12,413 bases of DNA. It comes from Lachnospiraceae bacterium (GTDB taxonomy: Bacteria; Bacillota_A; Clostridia; Lachnospirales; Lachnospiraceae). The position numbers and the translations under genes were made by a program. The stretch is taken from the NCBI GenBank assembly GCA_024689605.1, contig JAILDD010000115.1, forward strand, positions 1 to 12,413, read 5' to 3'. The notes under the pieces were generated by a model. That model was given only the letters and a program-made list of their open reading frames with translations. It was not told where the DNA came from and did no database searches. Of the stretch, positions 1 through 6,714 are shown piece by piece (within the stretch, counting starts at the first letter, position 1; every line of letters begins with the position of its first letter).

Positions 1-264
1 ACCGAAGACTTTTGCTGGTATGAGTCCTTTGAAAAAATGGTTGAGCCCTATGAGCGTCAGATACGTTTACTGTCTGCAGTTGTCCTGAACGACAGTTCAT
101 TCTTTTATACCGTGAATAAGGTTGCGCTTGGTGAGCCATTGGAGCCGGAGGATGAGAAACCTTGTATGTCCTCGCATAATACGAATGCGGATGACGAGGA
201 AGGCAGCTTCATGAATATTCCGGACTGTGACGTGGATTGCCAGATACCGTTTAACTGGGCATAA
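1..264 (+). CDS. 3' end of an unrecognised protein (partial, 87 residues visible)
   Basis: An open frame enters from the left edge in frame 1 and ends at TAA 262-264. An ATG at 37 lies in this frame, but the reading frame is open upstream of it (TEDFCWYESFEKM...) and no ribosome binding site precedes it, so I treat it as internal. The visible tail is acidic (EPEDEK, ADDEEG) with several cysteines and ends in QIPFNWA. No transmembrane segment or catalytic motif is visible and I do not recognise the family. It is followed 33 bases later by the small membrane protein gene, so the two may be co-transcribed. The function cannot be assigned from the tail alone. Confidence 0.65.
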   Translation, partial: TEDFCWYESFEKMVEPYERQIRLLSAVVLNDSSFFYTVNKVALGEPLEPEDEKPCMSSHNTNADDEEGSFMNIPDCDVDCQIPFNWA

Positions 265-297
265 AATTCCGGAATAAAATTTGGAGGTTGGTGCTTA

Positions 298-510
298 ATG
301 TTTAGGGAAGAATGGGAAATGCTTTCAGCAAGAGAAAAGCACATCGTATTTGCTGTAGTGCTGACAGCAATAACTATCATAAACATAGCCTTTGCGGTAG
401 AGCTGTTAAGGGTAATGAAGTTTACCGGTATCCTGGATCATATTATGGAGATGTCGGATACAGCTGTGGTACAGGTATGCCAGAACGTCTGCCAGACTTT
501 GACCTGGTGA
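298..510 (+). CDS. Small single-pass membrane protein (70 aa)
   Basis: The start at 298 is chosen because GGAGG at 283-287 sits 10 bases upstream. The protein has a charged N-terminus (residues 1-14), one clear hydrophobic helix at about residues 16-36 (IVFAVVLTAITIINIAFAVE), and a C-terminal part that could be an amphipathic helix with two cysteines (VCQNVCQ). It is not a recognisable family, and it is too short for anything but a single-span peptide, such as a membrane anchor, regulator or toxin-like peptide. It lies between the truncated upstream gene and the PARG gene on the same strand, so co-transcription is plausible. A second frame from 312 overlaps it but lacks a comparable binding site. 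Function unknown. Confidence 0.6.
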   Translation: MFREEWEMLSAREKHIVFAVVLTAITIINIAFAVELLRVMKFTGILDHIMEMSDTAVVQVCQNVCQTLTW

Positions 511-575
511 CGAAGCAGTAAGATAAAACACTATAGGAAGGAAAAACGAAAATTTTTACAAGGGGGAGGAAGGCG

Positions 576-629
576 ATGACTATTGATGAAACGACTTGGG
601 GCAAAGCCGGAATCAACCATAGGCTATGA
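576..629 (+). CDS. Possible 17-codon ORF with a strong ribosome binding site
   Basis: ATG 576 follows the purine-rich AGGGGGAGGAAGG (561-573) at good spacing and reads 17 codons (MTIDETTWGKAGINHRL) to TGA 627-629. Another 17-codon frame starts at ATG 586 and ends at 639. The strong binding site with no long frame behind it suggests either a leader or micro-peptide ahead of the PARG gene (start 664), or the remnant of a decayed gene. There is no homology I recognise. Confidence that a peptide is made is low. Confidence 0.25.
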   Translation: MTIDETTWGKAGINHRL

Positions 630-663
630 CAGTGTCTGAAAAATCAAAAAAGGAGAGACGATC

Positions 664-1410
664 ATGGACAGAAAAGAACAGCGGAAAGATGTTGCAGTAA
701 GACATACTAAGGAAATGGACAGGCTGTATGCGGATGCGATACAGAAGAGCGTAAAGGAAACAAAACTGTATGATACCGCATTTTCGAGAGAAAAGGGTAC
801 AGGACAAATGGCTGAATTTACCTTGGAGCAGTCATTTACCCAGGACAGCATTTTTAGGAATGCAGGCAACGGAAAAGTGGCTGTCCTGAATTTTGCAAGC
901 TATCGGCATGCCGGTGGCGGCTTTATAAGGGGAGCTATGGCACAGGAGGAATCCATATGCCATGATTCATTTCTCTATAATGTCATCCGCGAGTTTACTG
1001 AGTATTATGAATTGAATGAGGCACACCTTAACAAAGGACTGTATCAGAATCGGGCACTTTATTCACCAGGTATAAGCTTTTTCTCGAAGACAGGAAAAAG
1101 TGTATCGGTAGATGTGCTTACCTGTGCGGCTCCTAACCGTTCACTGATGTTCAGGGACGGAAGATTTACGGAGGGGGAAAACGAGGAGGCACTGCGGGAA
1201 AGGATCTGTTTTATAAGGGATATATGTGATGCAGAGGGTGTTGAAACCTTCATCGCAGGTGCTTTCGGTTGCGGCGTATTTGCCCAGAAACCGGATGTTG
1301 TTGCAACGCTGTTTCGTGAATATTTCAGCGATACTGGAGTAAAGAAGGTCATCCTTGCAGTTCCTGCAGACAAAAACTATCCGGCTTTTGAAAAGGAATT
1401 CGGGAAGTGA
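664..1410 (+). CDS. Microbial-type poly(ADP-ribose) glycohydrolase (TIGR02452 / PARG_cat_microbial family)
   Basis: This 248-residue protein fits the bacterial PARG family, whose macrodomain-like fold hydrolyses ADP-ribose polymers or related ADP-ribose adducts in the cytoplasm. The family signature GGG-x(6-8)-QEE is present as G84-G85-G86, seven residues, then Q94-E95-E96. The glutamates are the expected catalytic acids. The family's glycine-rich GAFGCGVF segment (residues about 199-206) and the preceding hydrophobic strand (ETFIAGAF) are also visible. The length is close to normal for the microbial family, and no signal peptide is seen. The start is supported by AGGAG at 651-655, 8 bases upstream. 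A strong terminator at 1435-1467 ends the unit. No ADP-ribosyltransferase partner lies in the window, so the substrate is unknown. It could reverse host, phage or self ADP-ribosylation. The family call is confident; the biological role is inference. Confidence 0.9.
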   Translation: MDRKEQRKDVAVRHTKEMDRLYADAIQKSVKETKLYDTAFSREKGTGQMAEFTLEQSFTQDSIFRNAGNGKVAVLNFASYRHAGGGFIRGAMAQEESICHDSFLYNVIREFTEYYELNEAHLNKGLYQNRALYSPGISFFSKTGKSVSVDVLTCAAPNRSLMFRDGRFTEGENEEALRERICFIRDICDAEGVETFIAGAFGCGVFAQKPDVVATLFREYFSDTGVKKVILAVPADKNYPAFEKEFGK

Positions 1411-1434
1411 CAGGTTAAAGTGTTATTCTTAGTA

Positions 1435-1467
1435 GCGGCGGTGGGAGAGGCTCACCGCCGCTTTTTT
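1435..1467 (+). terminator. Intrinsic terminator after the PARG gene
   Basis: A perfect 9-bp GC-rich stem, GCGGCGGTG at 1435-1443 paired with CACCGCCGC at 1453-1461, has a 9-base loop and is followed directly by six T (1462-1467). It lies 25 bases past the PARG stop and separates that gene from the clpP-like unit. Confidence 0.93.
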
Positions 1468-1505
1468 GATGCTGTTTAGAGAATATTAAACATATATTAA
1501 AAGGG

Positions 1506-1546
1506 ATAAATTTATACCTATATGTGTTTTATGGCTCTGCTATGAT
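1506..1546 (+). promoter_or_regulatory. Extended -10 promoter of the clpP-like / AAA unit, with an upstream ATAAATTT box
   Basis: TG-C-TATGAT at 1538-1546 is a good extended -10 (TGnTATAAT type), 67 bases ahead of the chosen start at 1614. The -35 position is poor, as expected for an extended -10 promoter. ATAAATTT at 1506-1513 lies exactly 27 bases before the -10 hexamer, and the same box at the same spacing precedes the HEPN-like gene (10322-10362). The promoter call rests on motif matching only. Confidence 0.5.
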
Positions 1547-1613
1547 TACGTTATAAAACACAGCGTAGAAATTGCAGCTATGCAATCATTTTAAGTTTAA
1601 GGAGGAAAACACT

Positions 1614-2183
1614 ATGGTAATAAATCCTATCGTAACTGATGAAAGAGGCAGAAGTAATGACATTTTTTCAAAGAATCTGGAGAACCGTGTAATACACCTT
1701 GTGGGAGAGGTGACGGATGAGATGTCCGCATCCATAACGGCACAGCTCCTTCACCTTGCGGCTGTTTCGGATGAGGACATACAGCTTTATATCAATTCTC
1801 CCGGGGGATCGGTGTCGGCAGGTTTAGCAATTTACGATACTATGCAGTATATCAAGCCTGATGTGGCTACGGTATGCCTTGGAAGGGCTGCGAGCATGGG
1901 AGCAGTCATTCTTTCCGGCGGAGCAAAAGGCAAGCGTGCAATACTGCCCCACGGTGAAGTGATGATACATCAGCCATCCGGCGGAATGGAAGGCCAGGCG
2001 ACGGAGCTTGTGATTGCAGCTGAGCATATCAAGGACACAAAACAGATCCTGAACGAGATACTTGCAAAGAACTGCGGCAAGGATCTTAAGAAGATTGCAA
2101 AGGATACAGACAGGGATCACTGGATGCGTGCTGACGAGGCAGTGGCCTATGGCGTAGTGGACATGGTGCTTAAAAACAGCTGA
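1614..2183 (+). CDS. ClpP-like serine peptidase (S14 family), paralogue outside the usual clp locus
   Basis: This 189-residue protein aligns by eye along its length with ClpP, the tetradecameric cytoplasmic protease that degrades substrates fed by AAA+ unfoldases. All three catalytic residues are present: Ser94 in GRAASMGA, His119 in MIHQPSGG, and Asp168, the last Asp of KDTDRD. Their spacing matches the E. coli triad (97/122/171). The YINSPGGSVSAGLAIYDTMQ and EAVAYGVVDMVL segments are typical. The usual Gln in GQAAS is Arg here. Start 1614 is chosen over an in-frame ATG at 1572 because GGAGG (1601-1605) precedes it and it gives the normal N-terminus. The neighbours are a PARG and a CbbX-type AAA, not tig or clpX, so this is probably a second ClpP, either specialised or mixing with the housekeeping subunits. 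Pairing with the next ATPase is inference. Confidence 0.92.
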   Translation: MVINPIVTDERGRSNDIFSKNLENRVIHLVGEVTDEMSASITAQLLHLAAVSDEDIQLYINSPGGSVSAGLAIYDTMQYIKPDVATVCLGRAASMGAVILSGGAKGKRAILPHGEVMIHQPSGGMEGQATELVIAAEHIKDTKQILNEILAKNCGKDLKKIAKDTDRDHWMRADEAVAYGVVDMVLKNS

Positions 2184-2184
2184 A

Positions 2185-2194
2185 TGACCGGTCA
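2185..2194. other. Perfect 10-bp palindrome just after the clpP-like stop
   Basis: TGACCGGTCA begins one base after the stop codon of the clpP-like gene, in the 72-base gap before the AAA gene. It could be a small operator or have arisen by chance. No T-run follows, so it is not a terminator. Confidence 0.25.
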
Positions 2195-2255
2195 GAAGGC
2201 TGGGACGACGCAAATGCAGATTGATTCAAGAAAACATAAGGGAGGAACTTAAACT

Positions 2256-4250
2256 ATGGAGACAAATACAAATGCAATAAGGAAAACTGGTGTCCAGGGG
2301 ATTACAGATTTACAGGAGAGTACGCCTGTATCTCCCTGCGACAGACCGGCGGGGATGGAGACTGAAAAAAAGGACGGCGTTTTTCAGGCTACAAAGAATG
2401 CTATTTCCGTATTGGAGCAGGCTAAAAAACTTCCTTACTGCCGGAAGGCAATCTTCGTGGATGAATCAGGTATGTCCTTAGAAAAGAGAGTTGGTCTGCA
2501 CGGACCTGAAGACATGTTGGCATCAGAGTATTTTAAGACTAAGGATATGGTTGATATAGACAGGGCAATAGAAAGAAATCCTTTCTTTAAGTTTGCCCAG
2601 ACCATGGTTTTGTCAGTGCCGGATGATTGTATTCCACATGACAGCGGCCGTGTGCTGCGGGCGGCCTGCTATGCAGCAAAGTGCTGGGGAGAATTGCATG
2701 TGCCGACAACAGAAGATTACTTTGACATGGAGATGGATGATGAAATCCTGGATGCGGAAGATGATGAGTGTTTAGAAGAGTATGAGCCATGTTTGGATGA
2801 AAAGGGATCAGGCAATCAGGAAAATGGGAGCTTGTACTTGGGGGCACCGTCCGGCTTTGAGATGTTTGGCGGTAATGATAATTGTGATTTTTACCGCGTC
2901 GTTAACTTTGAAAGTAATCCGGAGGCAGGGGGAAATCCTTATGAAGCGCTTATCTCAGCAGAGGTGCCCGGAAGGATTCAGATAATGACAGGATTTGCTG
3001 ATGGAACTGATCTCGCACTTAAGATGGAGGCTGTTAAGGCAGATCACAACAATTTTAAGGTAGTTATTGTAAGCGAAAAGCTGATGTCACATCCGGCGGT
3101 GCTGGACTTTATATCAGGGTGGCGCAATGTAACGGTACGTCTGGAAAAGGGGAATGAGACAGAGGAACTTAGCATGCTTCGTTTTCTCCTGTCTGCAACT
3201 GATTACTGCGATACATCTGATGAGGTACTGCAGGCAGCGGTTTCCGGCATGAAGAAAACATACGGTACCTGCTTTGATACAGAACACCTTCTAAGGCACT
3301 GTTACGAGGCAGTGACGATGGCTGATAGTGAAAAATCAGCTGCCCTTACATCAGAAATGTTTATCAAGGAAAAGAAGAAACATGACGTGCTTGATGAGCT
3401 GAATTCCATGACCGGTCTACAGAATGTGAAACGGACGGTAGAAGACTTTGCAGCGCTCGTTATGGAAGAACAGCGTAATCCGAAGATCCGTGATTCCCAT
3501 AGGCATATGATCTTTACAGGCAATCCGGGCAGTGGAAAAACTACCGTAGCCAGGAAATTGGCTGAGCTTATTGCTGAGTGTGGCATAGGTAACGGAGTAT
3601 TTGTGGAGGCGGAACGGTCCTCCCTTATCGGAAAATACATCGGACAAACGGCGCCGCTTGTTAAGAAGAATTTCGAAGCGGCCAGGGGCGGAGTGCTTTT
3701 TGTTGACGAGGCAGGTTTCTTCACAGAGGATGTCAGAGATGGCTTTATGGGCGAGGCAATAAAAGAATTTGTACGCTATATGGAGAACTGCCCAGACGTA
3801 ACAGTGATATTCGCCATGTACAAAAAGGAACTGAATGAATTCCTTAAGCTTGATCCCGGACTTTCATCAAGGATATCACGTGTGATAGAGTTTGAGGACT
3901 ACACGGAAGACCAGCTTAAGGAGATAGTACTGAAGATGCTGGAGGACAAAGGGTACTGCCTTACGGATGCGGACGGTGCCGACAGGATACTAGAGTATAT
4001 AAAGGCAAATAGAAAGGACCTGGACAATGGCAGGGGTGCCCGGTTGTTTACGGAGGCAATCCTGCAGGAGCATAGCCTGGACCTTTACCGCAACCCGGAG
4101 CGCGTGAAGAGCCGACATTTAAAGATCAGCAATGATGATATAAGCAGGGCTGAGATCCGTATGAAAGAGCGTGTATCTGCCGAAAGGATAGGTAAGAGGT
4201 CTGCTGGTTTCACTCTTTCGCCATGTATATCTGAACGCCGTGTGGTATAA
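2256..4250 (+). CDS. CbbX/SpoVK-type AAA+ ATPase with a degenerate N-terminal half-AAA module
   Basis: This 664-residue protein has a C-terminal AAA+ domain from about residue 378 to 610. It carries Walker A GNPGSGKT (422-429), Walker B VLFVDE (480-485), a CbbX-like VIFAMYKKELNEFL strand, the arginine-finger segment DPGLSSRI (Arg539), the FEDYTEDQL turn, and a sensor-2-like NGRGAR (591-596). These ATPases remodel or unfold protein partners. Residues about 255-360 look like the second half of another AAA module: FKVVIVSEKLMSHPAVLDF then RNVTVRLEKGNETEEL can be laid over the sensor-1 strand, lid entry and lid of the C-terminal domain, but with no Walker A or B half. Residues 157-177 are very acidic, and residues 1-250 are otherwise unrecognised. 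No strict [LIV]-G-[FL] ClpP-docking loop was found in the AAA domain. GGGAGGAAC precedes the start. The gene lies 72 bases after the clpP-like gene with no terminator between, so they are probably co-transcribed. Confidence 0.88.
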   Translation: METNTNAIRKTGVQGITDLQESTPVSPCDRPAGMETEKKDGVFQATKNAISVLEQAKKLPYCRKAIFVDESGMSLEKRVGLHGPEDMLASEYFKTKDMVDIDRAIERNPFFKFAQTMVLSVPDDCIPHDSGRVLRAACYAAKCWGELHVPTTEDYFDMEMDDEILDAEDDECLEEYEPCLDEKGSGNQENGSLYLGAPSGFEMFGGNDNCDFYRVVNFESNPEAGGNPYEALISAEVPGRIQIMTGFADGTDLALKMEAVKADHNNFKVVIVSEKLMSHPAVLDFISGWRNVTVRLEKGNETEELSMLRFLLSATDYCDTSDEVLQAAVSGMKKTYGTCFDTEHLLRHCYEAVTMADSEKSAALTSEMFIKEKKKHDVLDELNSMTGLQNVKRTVEDFAALVMEEQRNPKIRDSHRHMIFTGNPGSGKTTVARKLAELIAECGIGNGVFVEAERSSLIGKYIGQTAPLVKKNFEAARGGVLFVDEAGFFTEDVRDGFMGEAIKEFVRYMENCPDVTVIFAMYKKELNEFLKLDPGLSSRISRVIEFEDYTEDQLKEIVLKMLEDKGYCLTDADGADRILEYIKANRKDLDNGRGARLFTEAILQEHSLDLYRNPERVKSRHLKISNDDISRAEIRMKERVSAERIGKRSAGFTLSPCISERRVV

Positions 4251-4338
4251 TTCTAAAGTTAGGACAATTTTGAACTGTTTATCGTCCGGGACTTAATGAA
4301 ATATAAGGAAAACGGCATATGATTGCAGAGGGCTATAA

Positions 4339-5445
4339 ATGAAAAAGGCAATAATACATCTGAACTGTCTCGGCAGAGGCGGCGCTGAAAAAGTAGGTGT
4401 TACACTTGCTGCCGAGATGGTGAAAAAGGGCATTGGTGTCATTATTGCCACCGAATGGACTGATAAAGTGGAGTACCCGCTTCCAGAGGGGGTAATCAGG
4501 GAAAATGTGGGATTATCTGAAGCAGAGGAAAAGTTCTCACGTTTAAAGAAGATAAATCTCCGGAAAGCCAGGCTTAAGGCTCTCATTGAACGTACATCCC
4601 CAGATGTTGTATTTGCTCTTGGCGGCAACCTGAATTACAGGGCTGTGTCAGCCACCAGGGGTACCGGGGTACCTGCGGTAGTTTCTGTAAGGAGTGACCC
4701 GAATGTTTACTATGCATCACTTTCTCAGAAGGTTCTGAGCAGCAGGTATTATAAGACTGCTGAAGGCATAGTTTTTCAGACCGAAGGGGCAAGGGATTTC
4801 TTCGGCCCGGAAATAGCTAAAAAGTCAGTCATAATTGTCAATCCCATTGATAAAAAATATATCGGGATCAAGGCCCCGGAAAAGCGCAGGAAGGTCATAG
4901 TCAGCGCATCCAGGTTTGTGTATGTCAAAGACCATATGACTATGGTAAAAGCTTTTGAGAAGGCTTTGGAGAAACATCCGGATGCCACAATGGAGCTCTA
5001 TGGCGGCAAGGGCGCAGATAATGAAATCTTTCAGGTAAAGGAATGGGTAAGATCTCATGGACTGACTGAAAAGATTCTTTTCATGGGCAGCAGCATAGAA
5101 CTTGAAAAAAAGCTTTATGATGCGTCTGCCTTTGTTCTTTCATCTGTATACGAAGGAATGCCCAATGCCCTTATGGAAGCTATGGCAATGGGACTTCCCT
5201 GCATATCATCCGACTGTCCGCCCGGGGGGCCTCGGGCTCTTATTGAAGAAGGCAAAAATGGCCTTCTTTTTCCCGTTGGTGACGTTGATGCCCTGTCTAA
5301 GGCTATGGTAAGGATCCTGGATGATCCTGAGGCGGCAGAGAAAATGGGAAGAAAGGCTGCTGAAAAGACAAGTGCCTATACATCGGAAAATATAACTGCT
5401 ATGTGGATTGAATATGCAGAGAGCGTTATTAAAAGCAATAAGTAA
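4339..5445 (+). CDS. GT4-family glycosyltransferase (surface polysaccharide synthesis)
   Basis: A 368-residue GT-B fold retaining glycosyltransferase, acting at the inner membrane face or in the cytosol to add a sugar from a nucleotide-sugar donor to a lipid-linked or growing glycan. The N-terminal domain starts with a beta strand and the acceptor-side GRGGAEKV loop (12-19). The C-terminal donor domain begins near the VIVSASRFVYVKDH segment and has the family E-x7-E motif in SVYEGMPNALMEAMAMG (Glu272 and Glu280). DCPPGGPRALIEEGKNGLLF is the usual nucleotide-sugar-binding loop region. The length is normal. The start is preceded by AGAGG at 4328-4332. No terminator is visible in the 88 bases after the AAA gene, and only a weak promoter candidate (TTGAAC at 4270-4275, with no good -10) is seen. 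Sugar specificity cannot be read from the sequence. Confidence 0.88.
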   Translation: MKKAIIHLNCLGRGGAEKVGVTLAAEMVKKGIGVIIATEWTDKVEYPLPEGVIRENVGLSEAEEKFSRLKKINLRKARLKALIERTSPDVVFALGGNLNYRAVSATRGTGVPAVVSVRSDPNVYYASLSQKVLSSRYYKTAEGIVFQTEGARDFFGPEIAKKSVIIVNPIDKKYIGIKAPEKRRKVIVSASRFVYVKDHMTMVKAFEKALEKHPDATMELYGGKGADNEIFQVKEWVRSHGLTEKILFMGSSIELEKKLYDASAFVLSSVYEGMPNALMEAMAMGLPCISSDCPPGGPRALIEEGKNGLLFPVGDVDALSKAMVRILDDPEAAEKMGRKAAEKTSAYTSENITAMWIEYAESVIKSNK

Positions 5446-5448
5446 GTT

Positions 5449-5474
5449 CTACTGATAAGCAGCTTGATCGGTAG
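5449..5474 (+). other. Intercistronic hairpin between two glycosyltransferase genes
   Basis: CTACTGATAAG (5449-5459) pairs with CTTgATCGGTAG (5463-5474) over 11 pairs, with one T-G wobble, one bulged G at 5466 and a CAG triloop. It begins 4 bases after the upstream stop codon. No T-run follows, so it is not a canonical terminator. It could be an RNA-processing or stability element. Confidence 0.4.
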
Positions 5475-5523
5475 TGCAATCTGCGGTAAAAGGCTTGCTG
5501 GAGAGCGTAGGAGTGTGGTTATC

Positions 5524-6714
5524 ATGCAACCAAAGAAAATTCTGATTATATCCGAAACTGTCCTTTTTCCCATGGACAGGGGAAACAGAAAACGAGTAAA
5601 AAATCTGATAGATCTTTTACGGAGCGAAGGGTGTACCGTAGACTATCTTTTTATGGATACCTATCCTGAAGATGATCCGGAAAAGACTCGTGAATGGATA
5701 GGTGCAGATCATTTTTTCTCTGTTATGAACAGGAAGCGTTCTTTTTCTGTATGGTGTAAGCGTAAAGTTCGCAAAGTCCTTGAGATACTGCATATCCCTT
5801 TTGCCTTCAGATACTTCAGCCTTGATGAGAGTACATCCCCTGACCTGGGCAGGGATCTGGGAAAGTTTTTCGAAAGTCATAGCTATGACCAGGCCTGGGT
5901 GGTATGTACATACAATACCAGAGCTTTCCTTTCAGTTCCCCAGGGGACACTTAAGGTGCTGGAGACACAGAATGTTTCTTCAGTGAAACGACAGGAGTAT
6001 GATGTTGTTAATTATAAGAATTATATTTTTGCAATGACCGAAGCAACTGAAAAGGCAGCCCTGGAGCGTTCTGATGTAGTAATCGCTATCCAGAATGAGG
6101 AAGAGGATTTTTTCAGGAACATGCTTGGGAAGGGCAGCTCAACTAAAGCCGTTACCATCGGTGAAAATATGGAGATAAAGGAACCCCATGTGGCAGACAC
6201 AAAGAAGGTGGTTTTCTTAGGCAGCACCTATGTTATCAATAGGGAAGGCGTAATGCATTTCATAGACGAGATTCTGCCGGAGCTTAAGAGAATATGCCCT
6301 GAGGCGGAGGTTATATTTGCAGGATCTATATGCAAGAGCCTGCCTGACAGTGATGCTTATACAAAGCTTGGCTGGGTGGAGGATCTGGAGGAGCTTTACA
6401 GGGATGCCAGGGTAATCATCAATCCCGTAAGGCATGGTGCCGGACTCAATATAAAAATGGTAGAGGCCTTATCCCAGGCTAAGCCTGTGGTTACCCATGT
6501 AAAGGGGATGAGGGGCTTGTCGTATGAAAAGCCTGTGGCTGTTATTACTGATGATAATAAGGAATTTGCAAAAGCGATAGCAGAAATCGTAAGGGATGAC
6601 GCAAAGGCACTTGAAATGTCGCAGACGGCTGTAGAATTCATGAAGGATTATGAAAACAAGAATCTGCAGGCAGTTAAGGATCTGTTGGCTATCTCCGCCT
6701 TACAAAATACATAA
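5524..6714 (+). CDS. GT-B glycosyltransferase (Glyco_trans_1_4-like)
   Basis: A 396-residue GT-B type glycosyltransferase. The N-terminal domain begins KKILIISETVLFPMDRGNRKR, where the glycine-containing loop after the first strand is typical of GT4-like enzymes acting on cell-surface glycans. The C-terminal Rossmann domain starts at KVVFLGSTYVINREGV. It contains the donor-binding motif HGAGLNIKMVEAL (His304, Lys311, Glu314), characteristic of the GT4-type group that has GxGxxxK...E in place of the simple E-x7-E. The start at 5524 is preferred over the longer TTG frame at 5464 because GGAG at 5510-5513 precedes it and the Rossmann strand follows at once. The last 26 bases overlap the convergent deacetylase gene. 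Donor and acceptor are unknown. The neighbouring glycosyltransferases suggest capsule, exopolysaccharide or teichoic/rhamnan decoration. Confidence 0.85.
   Translation: MQPKKILIISETVLFPMDRGNRKRVKNLIDLLRSEGCTVDYLFMDTYPEDDPEKTREWIGADHFFSVMNRKRSFSVWCKRKVRKVLEILHIPFAFRYFSLDESTSPDLGRDLGKFFESHSYDQAWVVCTYNTRAFLSVPQGTLKVLETQNVSSVKRQEYDVVNYKNYIFAMTEATEKAALERSDVVIAIQNEEEDFFRNMLGKGSSTKAVTIGENMEIKEPHVADTKKVVFLGSTYVINREGVMHFIDEILPELKRICPEAEVIFAGSICKSLPDSDAYTKLGWVEDLEELYRDARVIINPVRHGAGLNIKMVEALSQAKPVVTHVKGMRGLSYEKPVAVITDDNKEFAKAIAEIVRDDAKALEMSQTAVEFMKDYENKNLQAVKDLLAISALQNT

Noticed and set aside
2593..3724. Several 60-140 residue frames on both strands within the AAA gene
   Set aside because: They are shadows of the real frame, without binding sites or recognisable domains.
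4270..4307. TTGAAC with downstream TAATGA or TATAAG as a promoter for the first glycosyltransferase
   Set aside because: The hexamers are weak or wrongly spaced (18 with a poor -10, or 26), so I did not call it as a feature.
5464..5523. TTG 5464 as start of the second glycosyltransferase
   Set aside because: It has no binding site, lies inside the hairpin at 5449-5474 and adds a non-conserved 20-residue tail. ATG 5524 has GGAG upstream.
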